Shown here piece by piece: positions 32,329 through 40,399 of a stretch of DNA of 64,000 nt. A program made the translations under genes and the position numbers. The notes beneath the pieces are model-generated. The model searched no databases. It saw only the letters and a list, made by a program, of their open reading frames with translations, and was not told the origin of the DNA. The stretch comes from DASSQJ01 sp963726295 (lineage in GTDB: Bacteria > Actinomycetota > Actinomycetes > Actinomycetales > Dermatophilaceae). Location: the NCBI GenBank assembly GCA_963726295.1, contig CAVSBW010000008.1, positions 1 through 64,000 of the forward strand. Direction: 5' to 3'. Every line of letters starts with the position of its first letter. Positions within the stretch are counted from its first letter, which is position 1.

Positions 32329-34140
32329 GTGACGGTCCGGACCACCCGTCCCTCGTGGACCGACCGGGCGCTGCCGATGCGTGCGTGGTGGCCGATGGTC
32401 GACCGCACGACGCTGCGTGCCGACGCCCTGGCCGCCCTGACCGGGGCGATGGTCGTGCTGCCCCAGGCGGTGGCGTTCGCCACCATCGCCGGGCTGCCGC
32501 CCGAGTACGGCCTCTACGCGGCGATGGTGCCCGCGGTGGTGGCCGCGCTGTTCGGCTCCAGCTGGCACCTGGTCTCGGGACCCACCACCGCCATCTCGAT
32601 CGTCGTCTACACGTCGATCAGCCCGCTCGCCGACCCCGGCACCCCCGAGTTCATCGGACTCGTGCTCACGATGACGCTGCTCACCGGCATCATCCAGCTG
32701 GCCATGGGCATCGCCCGTCTCGGGACCCTCGTCAACTTCATCTCGCACACGGTGATCCTCGGCTTCACCGCCGGCGCCGCCCTGCTCATCGCCGGCAGCC
32801 AGGTGAAGAACTTCTTCGGGCTGGACATCCCGCGCGAGGCCAGGTTCCACGAGGTCCTCATCGAGCTCGGGGGCCACGTCCTCGACATCGAGCCGTGGGT
32901 GCTCACGGTCAGCGTCTCCACGCTCGTGGTCGGCATCGTCGCCAAGAAGGTCGCGCCGCGTGTGCCGTACATGATCGTCGCGATGGTGGCCGGCAGCATC
33001 GTGGCCTTCGTCATCTCCCAGCGGGTGCCGGAGGAGCAGCACGCCATCCGGACCGTCGGAGCCCTGCCGGCCTCGCTGCCGCCGTTCTCCCTGCCCGACC
33101 TGTCGCCGCAGGCCATCGGCAGCACGATCTTCCCGGCGATGGTCGTCTCGCTGCTCGCCCTCACCGAGGCGGTGGCCATCGCGCGCTCCGTGGCCCTGAA
33201 GTCGGGACAGCGGGTCGACAGCAACCAGGAGTTCGTCGGTCAGGGCCTGTCGAACATCGCGGGCAGCCTCTTCTCCGGCTACACCTCGAGCGGCTCGTTC
33301 AACCGCACCGGCGTCAACTACTCGGCCGGGGCGCGGACACCGCTCGCCGCTGCCTTCTCCGCGGGGTTCCTGCTGCTCATCCTGCTGCTCGTCGCGCCGC
33401 TGGCCGCGTACCTGCCGGTGGCCTCGATGGCGGCCATCCTCTTGATCGTCGCGTGGGGGCTGATCGACTTCGCCCACATCGGGCCGATCCTGCGCCGCCA
33501 TCCCCGCGAACGGGTCATCTTCCTCGTCACCTTCCTCGGGACCCTCGTGGACCTCGAGAAGGGGATCTTCGCCGGGGTCCTCGTCTCGCTCGTGTTCTAC
33601 CTCCACCGCACCTCCCGGCCCTCGATCCGCGAGATGCTGCCGAACCCCGCGGCGATCACGGACCCGCGCCGCAAGTGGGCGCCGGCCGAGGAGGGGCAGG
33701 CCCGCTGCCCCCAGCTGGCCCTGCTGCGTGTCGAGGGGTCGCTCTTCTTCGGCGCCGTCGAGAACATCACATCGGCCTTCCGAGCCGTCGACGCCGCGGA
33801 CCCCGGCCGGAGGAACCTGCTCGTCAGCGCCAAGCCGATCGGCTTCAGCGACCGTGCCGGCTGCGAGATGCTCGGGCAGGAGGCGCTGCGGCGACGGGCG
33901 CTGGGCGGGGACCTCTGGCTCGTCGGCGTGCAGCCCGACCTCACGACGATGATGCGCCGCAGCCAGCAGGACGACGTGCTCGGCGACGACCACGTGTTCC
34001 GGGGCAAGGGCGAGGCGATCGCGACGATCTACCCGACCCTCGACACCGAGGTCTGTCGGACGTGTCCGGTGCAGGTCTTCCAGGAGTGCCGCCGGGCCCT
34101 CCCGGACGGCACCCCACGCGACGCCGTGACCGCGGTGTAG
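32329..34140 (+). CDS. SulP-family inorganic anion transporter with STAS domain
   Basis: 603 aa. A GTG start with AGGAGG six bases upstream. TATACC at 32296-32301 could be a -10 for its own promoter. The membrane part holds SulP signatures: ALTGAMVVLPQAVAFATIAG, PPEYGLYAAMVPAVVAALFG, SGPTTAISIVVYTSISPLAD and SNQEFVGQGLSNIAGSLFSG. The C-terminal STAS-like domain (about 445-560) begins CPQLALLRVEGSLFFGAVEN. A Cys-containing tail CRTCPVQVFQECRRALPDG is unusual. It likely imports sulfate, bicarbonate or another anion. Confidence 0.9.
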   Translation: MTVRTTRPSWTDRALPMRAWWPMVDRTTLRADALAALTGAMVVLPQAVAFATIAGLPPEYGLYAAMVPAVVAALFGSSWHLVSGPTTAISIVVYTSISPLADPGTPEFIGLVLTMTLLTGIIQLAMGIARLGTLVNFISHTVILGFTAGAALLIAGSQVKNFFGLDIPREARFHEVLIELGGHVLDIEPWVLTVSVSTLVVGIVAKKVAPRVPYMIVAMVAGSIVAFVISQRVPEEQHAIRTVGALPASLPPFSLPDLSPQAIGSTIFPAMVVSLLALTEAVAIARSVALKSGQRVDSNQEFVGQGLSNIAGSLFSGYTSSGSFNRTGVNYSAGARTPLAAAFSAGFLLLILLLVAPLAAYLPVASMAAILLIVAWGLIDFAHIGPILRRHPRERVIFLVTFLGTLVDLEKGIFAGVLVSLVFYLHRTSRPSIREMLPNPAAITDPRRKWAPAEEGQARCPQLALLRVEGSLFFGAVENITSAFRAVDAADPGRRNLLVSAKPIGFSDRAGCEMLGQEALRRRALGGDLWLVGVQPDLTTMMRRSQQDDVLGDDHVFRGKGEAIATIYPTLDTEVCRTCPVQVFQECRRALPDGTPRDAVTAV

Positions 34141-34230
34141 AGGCTGGGCCTCGCCGGAAACCGGAATGCCGTGGCCGGCGGTAGAGGTCAGCGGCCCGAC
34201 TCCGCTGGTGTCGAGGGGCGGGTCAGGTCA

Positions 34231-35352
34231 TCACTTGCGAGCGAACGTCTTCCACATGGGGACAACACCCTCGCTGGCCTCGCCGGCGTGGCCGAGGTAG
34301 TCCAGGCCCCAGTTCTGCTCGATCGTCGTGAGCAGCGAGTAGTGGTTGTACGGCGTGCTGTCGACGACGTGGTGCGGGCCGCTGCCGGTGACGACGATCG
34401 CGGGGATCTTGCCGCCCCCGTAGGTGCCGCCGGGCCAGGACGCCGAGACACGCGCGTCGTGGGCCGCCACGTAGGGGCTGCCACAGCACCCGTCGGCCGA
34501 CTCCCAGCCCCCGGTCTCCGCGTTGCCGGTGTAGTCGTTCTCGTCGGTCACGATGACGATGGCGGACTTCTTGGTCCACGCCCGGCTGCCCATGATCGTG
34601 GTCACGGCACCCTTGACGAAGTCGTCGGCCTTCTGCTTGAGGGCGGCGTCGTTGGGGTCGTCCTTGGTCGACCCGTAGGGGCAGGGGGTCTCGGGGTGGC
34701 CCTCAACCGCCGTGTAGACCCCACCGTGCATGTCGTTGCACTGGTTCGGCGAGATCCAGACGAACCGCGGTGCGGCAGAGCCATTCAGGTCGCCACTGAG
34801 GGCGGAGTAGTCCCTGACCTTGGCCATCTCCGACGGGCTGTTCTTCACGCTGTCGAAGAGCACGAACGGGTTGTGCTTCTTGGCGTACAGCTTGGTGGAG
34901 TCGTCCGGCCAGTACCGGTCCAGCTTGTTGGCGGGGAGGTCCTCCATGTAGGCCCCCCACCGGATGCCCGCGGTGGTCAGCTGCTGCGCGAGGTTGGGCC
35001 GGTCGAGGTTGACGACGTTCTCGTCCTCGTCGTCCTGGATGCCGAAGTTGTCGCCGGCGATGGTGGCAAGGTAGTTCGGCATCGACGGGTGCGTCACGCC
35101 GTAGTAGTTCGTCGCGGTCGCGTACTGGTCGGCCAGGGAGTTCAGGTACGGGGCGTTGGCGTCCCCGATGACGCTGGACTGCGAGTGATTCTCGAGCATG
35201 ATCACGTACAGGTGGTCGAAGGTGCCGTGGGCACGGTCGTCGTGGCGATGCCCATCGCTGTGACCGCCGGACGCGGTGGCAAGTGCGGGGACCGCGGCGA
35301 GACCGACTGCGGCGATGGTGGCCGCGATCACTGTGGGGGTGAGTCGACGCAT
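34231..35352 (-). CDS. Secreted phosphoesterase (alkaline phosphatase-like / acid phosphatase)
   Basis: 373 aa from the ATG at 35352, with GGAGGAGGAAG upstream. A signal peptide is evident (about 1-28, ending ALATA). The fold motif HLYVIMLENHSQSSVIGDAN is that of the phosphoesterase/phospholipase C family, followed by THPSMPNYLATIAGDN (probable metal and nucleophile site) and VIVTDENDYTGN. The C-terminal GSGPHHVVDSTPYNHYSLLT supplies conserved His residues. It releases phosphate from extracellular esters; the substrate is not clear. Upstream is a decayed region. Confidence 0.87.
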   Translation of the reverse strand: MRRLTPTVIAATIAAVGLAAVPALATASGGHSDGHRHDDRAHGTFDHLYVIMLENHSQSSVIGDANAPYLNSLADQYATATNYYGVTHPSMPNYLATIAGDNFGIQDDEDENVVNLDRPNLAQQLTTAGIRWGAYMEDLPANKLDRYWPDDSTKLYAKKHNPFVLFDSVKNSPSEMAKVRDYSALSGDLNGSAAPRFVWISPNQCNDMHGGVYTAVEGHPETPCPYGSTKDDPNDAALKQKADDFVKGAVTTIMGSRAWTKKSAIVIVTDENDYTGNAETGGWESADGCCGSPYVAAHDARVSASWPGGTYGGGKIPAIVVTGSGPHHVVDSTPYNHYSLLTTIEQNWGLDYLGHAGEASEGVVPMWKTFARK

Positions 35353-35457
35353 GTTGTTCTTCCTCCTCCATGGCGCTGGGACGGCTGGAACGCTACGCCC
35401 GATAGGAGGGCCAGGGAACCTCAGCGACCCCCTGCAATCACCTGTCACGATGCGCCT

Positions 35458-35629
35458 TCACAGCGGTTTCACATCGCGCCCGTCGACTAGGCAGAACACG
35501 CGAGTCGCCGACCACGCCGGACGACCTGTTTCCGTCAGGGGCGTGGGTGCGGACCAGGGAGTGCAGCAGCGCCGCGGCCTTCTCCTCGAAGGTCCGGTAC
35601 GGGCTGGATCGGGCGCCTCGTGCGCGCAT
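35458..35629 (-). pseudogene. Relic of a Doc/Fic-type toxin (death-on-curing family)
   Basis: Read on the minus strand, one frame gives SPYRTFEEKAAALLHSLVRT then HAP-DGNR, and the next frame gives AWSATRVFCLVDGRDVKPL and a stop at 35458-35460. Together these match the Doc core (EKAAALLHSLVRNHxxxDGNKRLAWxAxxVFLxxNG). The frame changes within the HxxxDGNKR motif, and the N-terminal third is not recognisable. No antitoxin (Phd-like) reading is seen nearby. This is a broken fragment, not a working toxin. Confidence 0.6.
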
Positions 35630-35719
35630 CGCGACGACGGGGGCACCTCGACGGTGGTGGGGTGCGGGTCCCGCGCCACACCCACCGCCCCGGCGCGATC
35701 GGTCATCGCGACAGTGCCG

Positions 35720-36306
35720 TCAGAATGCGTGGATGACGTTGGCGCGGTCGGCGTTGACGTAGGTGTCGTTGCGGTGGACCGTGACGTTGTTGAAGTAGCC
35801 GTAGGGCAGCAGCAGTGGCGCCTGCAGTCCGAGGTCGGTCGCGATGGTCCTCCGCTCGCCCGACTCGAGGTGGACGCTGGTCAGCGTGTGCGTTCCGCCC
35901 TCGACGACATAGATCCTGTTCGCGCGGATGTCGATGCCCTCGGGGGCGGCGAGATCGCTGATGACCGTGACGGGTGCGGCGAGGTCACTCCCTTGTCGAT
36001 GACCTGCACGATGCTGCCGTCGAGTGAGGCGACGTAGACGTCACCGCCCTCAGCGGCGATTCCTGTCGGACAGGGACGTTGTTGACGGGGTCCCAGAGCA
36101 TGGTCGTGCCGGCAAAGGCTGACATCAGGACCAGGCTCTTGCCCCAGGCGACCGAGCTGAGCGCGAAGGGAAAGTCCGACACGTGCGGTCCCCTCCACCG
36201 GACCGAAGATCGTGTTGGTGATGCCACCGTTGATCGGGTCGATCTCGACGAAGGAGTTGTTCGGGCCGCCGTAGCAGCCAGCTGCGAAGAGCCGGGTGCC
36301 GTCAGC
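35720..36306 (-). pseudogene. Degraded beta-propeller (NHL/SMP-30-like) gene with several frameshifts
   Basis: Conceptual minus-strand pieces join in order: ADGTRLFAAGCYGGPNN..GITNTIFGPVEG (36306 to about 36190), VSDFPFALSSVAWGKSLVLM..DPVNNVP (to about 36075), CPTGIAAEGGDVYVASLDGS..VIDKG (to about 35993), DLAAPVTVISDLAAPEGIDI..YVNADRANVIHAF and stop at 35720. Each piece is in another frame, so there are at least three frame changes in under 600 bases. The repeats resemble strands of a six-bladed propeller. No start or signal peptide can be assigned. Clustered base-calling errors are the alternative. Confidence 0.65.
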
Positions 36307-36622
36307 GGAGAGGCGACGAGCAACGCGCTCACCGTCAGAGCGCTCGCGATGGTCCTGGCTCCCAGGACGGTTCCCCGTTCGTTACGGCCGACCCGGATGG
36401 TCGGACTACTGCACGAACCTGGAACGCCAGCCCGTCTTGCCAGCGTGCTGACGACCGCCGCTCCCGTCCAGGCATCCTGCTTCCCGCTCCAGCCCTCGAT
36501 GGCCCGCTCGCGGTGGCGGTGCACCCCTCGACCAGCGAGCGTGGTGACACGGCCAGGCCACGTGGTCCGGCTACGTCCGACGGCGGGACCGACCCGCGAG
36601 GCCGGGCCGCTAGGGTCGCGGC
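36307..36622. other. Region without a recognisable gene
   Basis: About 316 bases between the propeller relic and galE. Short open frames run in several directions, but none has codon use or residue patterns like a real protein. Some of it may be more of the decayed propeller gene: a minus-strand stretch TIASALTVSALLVASPL lies just before the first good piece. No repeat or mobile-element end was seen. The galE promoter must be near the end, but no clear -10/-35 was found. Confidence 0.4.
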
Positions 36623-37642
36623 ATGCGCGTCCTCGTGTCCGGCGGTGCCGGCTACATCGGCTCCCACACGGTCGTCCAGCTCGTCGCGGCGGGCCACGAC
36701 GTGGTCGTCGTCGACTCGTTCGCCAACGCCAAGCCCACGGTCGTCGGCCGCATCGAGGCTCTCACCGGCCAGCCCCTCGACGTGCGTTCGTTCGACCTCA
36801 CCGACCGCGACAAGACCGAGCACCTCTTCGCCCACGAGCCCTTCGACGCCGTCATCCACTTCGCCGGGTTCAAGGCGGTCGGTGAGAGCGTGGCCAAGCC
36901 GCTGGAGTACTACGAGAACAACCTCGGCTCGACCTTCTCGCTCGTGCGCGCCATGCGGCGTCACGGCGTGCGGCGGCTGGTGTTCTCGTCCTCGGCCACG
37001 GTCTACGGCGCGGACGCGCCGGTCCCCATGGGCGAGGACCTCCCGACCTCGGCGACCAACCCCTACGGCTGGAGCAAGGTGATGCAGGAGCAGGTGCTCC
37101 GCGACGTCGCCGCCGCCGACCCGACGTGGCGGGTCGCGCTGCTCCGCTACTTCAACCCGGTCGGGGCCCACGCCTCCGGCACCCTCGGCGAGGACCCGAG
37201 TGACGTGCCGAACAACCTGATGCCGTACATCGCCCAGGTGGCCGTCGGCCGCCTCGACTCGCTCCGGGTGTTCGGCGACGACTACGACACCGTCGACGGC
37301 ACGGGTGTGCGCGACTACATCCACGTCGAGGACCTCGCCGCCGGCCACATCGCCGCCCTGAACCGCCTCGGCTCCACGGATGCCCCGGTGTCGACGTGGA
37401 ACCTCGGCACCGGGTACGGGACGTCGGTGCTCGAGCTGCTGCACGCGTTCGAGCGGGCATGCGGGCACGCGCTGCCGTACGAGATCGTCGACCGGCGTCC
37501 GGGTGACATCGCCGCCTCCTACGCCGACCCCACCCGGGCGCACGCCGAGCTGGGCTGGTGGGCCGAGCGCGACGTCGACGACATGTGCGCCGACACCTGG
37601 CGCTGGCAGTCGCAGAACCCCCACGGCTACTCCGACGCCTGA
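36623..37642 (+). CDS. galE: UDP-glucose 4-epimerase
   Basis: 339 aa, the normal GalE length. NAD motif GGAGYIGSHTV at residues 7-17, SSSATVYG (Ser/Thr of the triad), catalytic Tyr148 and Lys152 (NPYGWSKVMQEQ), and RYFNPVGAHASGTLGEDP with the GalE substrate loop. It ends with the expected LGTGYGTSVLELL and a conserved C-terminal Trp-rich region. It interconverts UDP-glucose and UDP-galactose for cell-surface sugars. It stands alone between the decayed region and the cyd operon. Confidence 0.92.
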   Translation: MRVLVSGGAGYIGSHTVVQLVAAGHDVVVVDSFANAKPTVVGRIEALTGQPLDVRSFDLTDRDKTEHLFAHEPFDAVIHFAGFKAVGESVAKPLEYYENNLGSTFSLVRAMRRHGVRRLVFSSSATVYGADAPVPMGEDLPTSATNPYGWSKVMQEQVLRDVAAADPTWRVALLRYFNPVGAHASGTLGEDPSDVPNNLMPYIAQVAVGRLDSLRVFGDDYDTVDGTGVRDYIHVEDLAAGHIAALNRLGSTDAPVSTWNLGTGYGTSVLELLHAFERACGHALPYEIVDRRPGDIAASYADPTRAHAELGWWAERDVDDMCADTWRWQSQNPHGYSDA

Positions 37643-37758
37643 CCCCGCGGCCGGGTCCGTAGCGCGCCTCCCCCACCCGGGCCGGGGAGGCTCCCGGGGT
37701 GAGGCGACTCACACGGCTGCAAGGCTCGACAGGCGTGGAGCGCCATCTACGACGCCGT

Positions 37759-37772
37759 GTAGTTTGTACTAC
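37759..37772 (+). promoter_or_regulatory. Inverted repeat upstream of cydA
   Basis: GTAGT (37759-37763) and ACTAC (37768-37772) form a perfect inverted repeat with a 4-base AT-rich spacer (TTGT), in a locally AT-rich patch 39 bases before the cydA start. It could be an operator or part of the promoter. No regulator is identified, and the short arms leave a fair chance of coincidence. Confidence 0.3.
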
Positions 37773-37810
37773 GTCACGTCGTTACAGAGCCGTCCGTCCA
37801 GGAGCCCCGC

Positions 37811-39331
37811 ATGGATGCCCTCGATGTCGCCCGATGGCAGTTCGCCATCACGACCGTCTACCACTTCCTCTTCGTGCCCATCACGATCGGCATGTCGGCC
37901 ATCGTCGCCTGGTACCACACGCAGTGGGTCCGCACCCACAATCCCGAGTACTACCGGCTGACGAAGTTCTTCGGGAAGCTCTTCCTCATCAACTTCGCCC
38001 TCGGGCTCGTCACGGGCATCGTCCAGGAGTTCCAGTTCGGGATGAACTGGTCCGACTACTCCCGCTTCGTCGGTGACATCTTCGGCGCCCCACTCGCGTT
38101 CGAGGCACTGCTCGCCTTCTTCCTCGAGTCGACCTTCCTCGGCATCTGGATCTTCGGCTGGGGCCGCATCCCCGAGAAGCTTCACGCGGGCACGATGTGG
38201 CTGGTCCACATCGGCACCGTGCTCTCGGCGTACTTCATCCTCGCCGCCAACTCGTTCATGCAGCACCCGGTCGGCTACCGGTTCAACCCGCAGACCGGCC
38301 GCGCCGAGATGGACGACTTCGTCGCGGTGCTCACCAACAAGGTCCAGCTCGTCACCTTCCCCCACGTCATCACCTCGGCCTACATGGTCGGCGGGGCGGT
38401 CGTCATGGGCGTCGGGATCTACCTGATGATCAAGCACCGCCTCGAGGTCGACGAGGAGCTCTACCGCAGGGCGGTCCGCGGGGGCGCAGCGGTGGCGCTC
38501 GTGGCCTCGCTCGGCGTCATCGTCTCCGGCGACGTGCAGGGCAAGATCATGACCGAGGTCCAGCCGATGAAGATGGCGGCGGCCGAGGCCCTGTACGACA
38601 CCCCGCCGGACGGACAGTGCGCCGACTTCTCGGTGCTGTCCATCGGCTCCCTCGACGGCTCGCAGGCCACCGACGTGATCACCGTGCCGTGCCTGCTCTC
38701 CTTCCTGGCCACGGGCTCGTTCGGCGGTCAGGTCCAGGGCATCAACGACCTCGAGCCCGCCTTGCAGGAGCAGTTCGCCACCGGCACCGCCGAGGTGCCG
38801 GTGCTCGTGGACGGCGAGGTGCAGATGACCCCGATCAAGGACGTCCAGCTCGACAACGGCAAGACGCTCCTCGACTACACCACCGCCGACTCCTTCACCC
38901 CCAACATCCCGTTGGCGTACTGGACGTTCCGCCTGATGATGGGCTTCGGGTTCCTCACGATGCTCTTCGCGGTCGCGGCGCTCTGGGCCACCCGGGGCGG
39001 GCGCTCGCTCAACAGCCGCTGGTGGATGTGGGTCGCGGTCCTCACGCCGCTGCTGCCGGTCATCGCCAACAGCTGGGGCTGGATCTTCACCGAGACCGCG
39101 CGCCAGCCGTGGATCGTCTACGGACTCCAGGTCACCTCCGTCGGCGTCTCGCCGTCGGTCAGCGCCGGCGAGGTCTGGTTCTCGATGATCGCCTACACCC
39201 TCGTGTACGCCGTCCTCGCGGTCATCGAGGTCAAGCTCTTCCTCACCTACGTCCGGCGCGGCGCGGAGCCCTTCGAGGATCCGAACAGCCACGACTCGGA
39301 CGAGGACGCCCCTCTCCAGTTCGCCTACTGA
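37811..39331 (+). CDS. cydA: Cytochrome bd oxidase subunit I
   Basis: 506 aa. The N-terminal heme-ligand segment TTVYHFLFVPITIGMSAIVA and the quinol/heme region VQPMKMAAAEALYDTPP are present. About nine membrane helices are visible, with a short quinol loop as in other Actinobacteria. The usual signature GWIxTExGRQPW reads GWIFTETARQPW here, with Ala in place of Gly. The enzyme reduces oxygen to water with quinol under low oxygen or stress. A poly-acidic tail (NSHDSDEDAPLQFAY) follows the last helix. RBS CCAGGAG; first gene of cydABDC. Confidence 0.93.
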   Translation: MDALDVARWQFAITTVYHFLFVPITIGMSAIVAWYHTQWVRTHNPEYYRLTKFFGKLFLINFALGLVTGIVQEFQFGMNWSDYSRFVGDIFGAPLAFEALLAFFLESTFLGIWIFGWGRIPEKLHAGTMWLVHIGTVLSAYFILAANSFMQHPVGYRFNPQTGRAEMDDFVAVLTNKVQLVTFPHVITSAYMVGGAVVMGVGIYLMIKHRLEVDEELYRRAVRGGAAVALVASLGVIVSGDVQGKIMTEVQPMKMAAAEALYDTPPDGQCADFSVLSIGSLDGSQATDVITVPCLLSFLATGSFGGQVQGINDLEPALQEQFATGTAEVPVLVDGEVQMTPIKDVQLDNGKTLLDYTTADSFTPNIPLAYWTFRLMMGFGFLTMLFAVAALWATRGGRSLNSRWWMWVAVLTPLLPVIANSWGWIFTETARQPWIVYGLQVTSVGVSPSVSAGEVWFSMIAYTLVYAVLAVIEVKLFLTYVRRGAEPFEDPNSHDSDEDAPLQFAY

Positions 39332-39346
39332 GGAACAGGACACGTC

Positions 39347-40375
39347 ATGGATCTCCCCCTCATCTGGTTCATCCTCATCGCGGTCCTGTGGACCGGCTAC
39401 CTCGTGCTCGAGGGCTTCGACTTCGGCGTGGGCATGCTGCTGCCGGTCCTCGGCAGGGGCACCAACGCCGCCGACACCGAGAAGCGTCGCCGGGTCATGC
39501 TGACGACGATCGGCCCCCACTGGGACGGCAACGAGGTGTGGCTGCTCACCGCCGGTGGCGCCACGTTCGCGGCCTTCCCCGAGTGGTACGCGACGATGTT
39601 CTCCGCGTTCTACCTGCCGCTGCTCCTCCTGCTCGTCGCGCTCATCGTGCGCAACATGGGCTTCGAGTACCGCGGCAAGCGCGACTCCGCCACGTGGCGG
39701 CAGCGCTGGGACTGGGCCATCATCGGCGGCTCGCTCGTGGCCCCGCTGCTCGTGGGCGTGGCGCTGACCAACGTCATCCACGGCCTGCCGATCAACCAGG
39801 ACATGGAGTTCACCGGCAACTTCTTCACCCTGCTCAACCCGTTCAGCCTCCTCGGCGGGGTCGTCGTGGCGGCGCTCTCGCTGACCCACGGCGCCTTCTT
39901 CCTCGCCCTGAAGACCACCGGTCAGATCCGTGAGGACGCCCGTCGCCTCGGCACGAGCATCGGGCTCGGCACCGCTGCGCTCGCCGTCGTGCTGCTGCTC
40001 TGGATCGGGTTCACCATCGGCACCGCCGGCTCGTGGGTCACCACCGTCGTCGCCGCCGCGGCGCTGCTCGGCGCCATCGCGGCCAACGTCCGGGGGATGG
40101 AGGGCTGGGCCTTCACGGGCACCGCGGTCGCGATCGCCATGGCCGTCGTCACGTACTTCCTGACGCTCTACCCGAACGTCATGCCGACGACCCTCGCGGG
40201 CGGCACCTCGCTGACCATCGAGAACGCCGCGAGCAGCGAGCTCACCCTGAAGATCATGACCGGCGCGGCCCTGGTGTTCACCCCGATCGTGCTCCTCTAC
40301 ACCGCGTGGACCTACTACACCTTCCGCAAGCGGATCGGGACCCAACACATCCCGGCCGCGGTGTCGGTCCCCTGA
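39347..40375 (+). CDS. cydB: Cytochrome bd oxidase subunit II
   Basis: 342 aa, eight to nine helices. The family N-terminus is clear: LIWFILIAVLWTGYLVLEGF followed by DFGVGMLLPVLG. GPHWDGNEVWLLTAGGATFA is the conserved loop, and the later YPNVMPTT motif closes the family signature. It pairs with CydA. It begins 15 bases after the cydA stop with GAGGAACAGG upstream. Nothing is missing. Confidence 0.94.
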   Translation: MDLPLIWFILIAVLWTGYLVLEGFDFGVGMLLPVLGRGTNAADTEKRRRVMLTTIGPHWDGNEVWLLTAGGATFAAFPEWYATMFSAFYLPLLLLLVALIVRNMGFEYRGKRDSATWRQRWDWAIIGGSLVAPLLVGVALTNVIHGLPINQDMEFTGNFFTLLNPFSLLGGVVVAALSLTHGAFFLALKTTGQIREDARRLGTSIGLGTAALAVVLLLWIGFTIGTAGSWVTTVVAAAALLGAIAANVRGMEGWAFTGTAVAIAMAVVTYFLTLYPNVMPTTLAGGTSLTIENAASSELTLKIMTGAALVFTPIVLLYTAWTYYTFRKRIGTQHIPAAVSVP

Positions 40376-40399
40376 GCCGGGCGACGACGTGACCCCACG

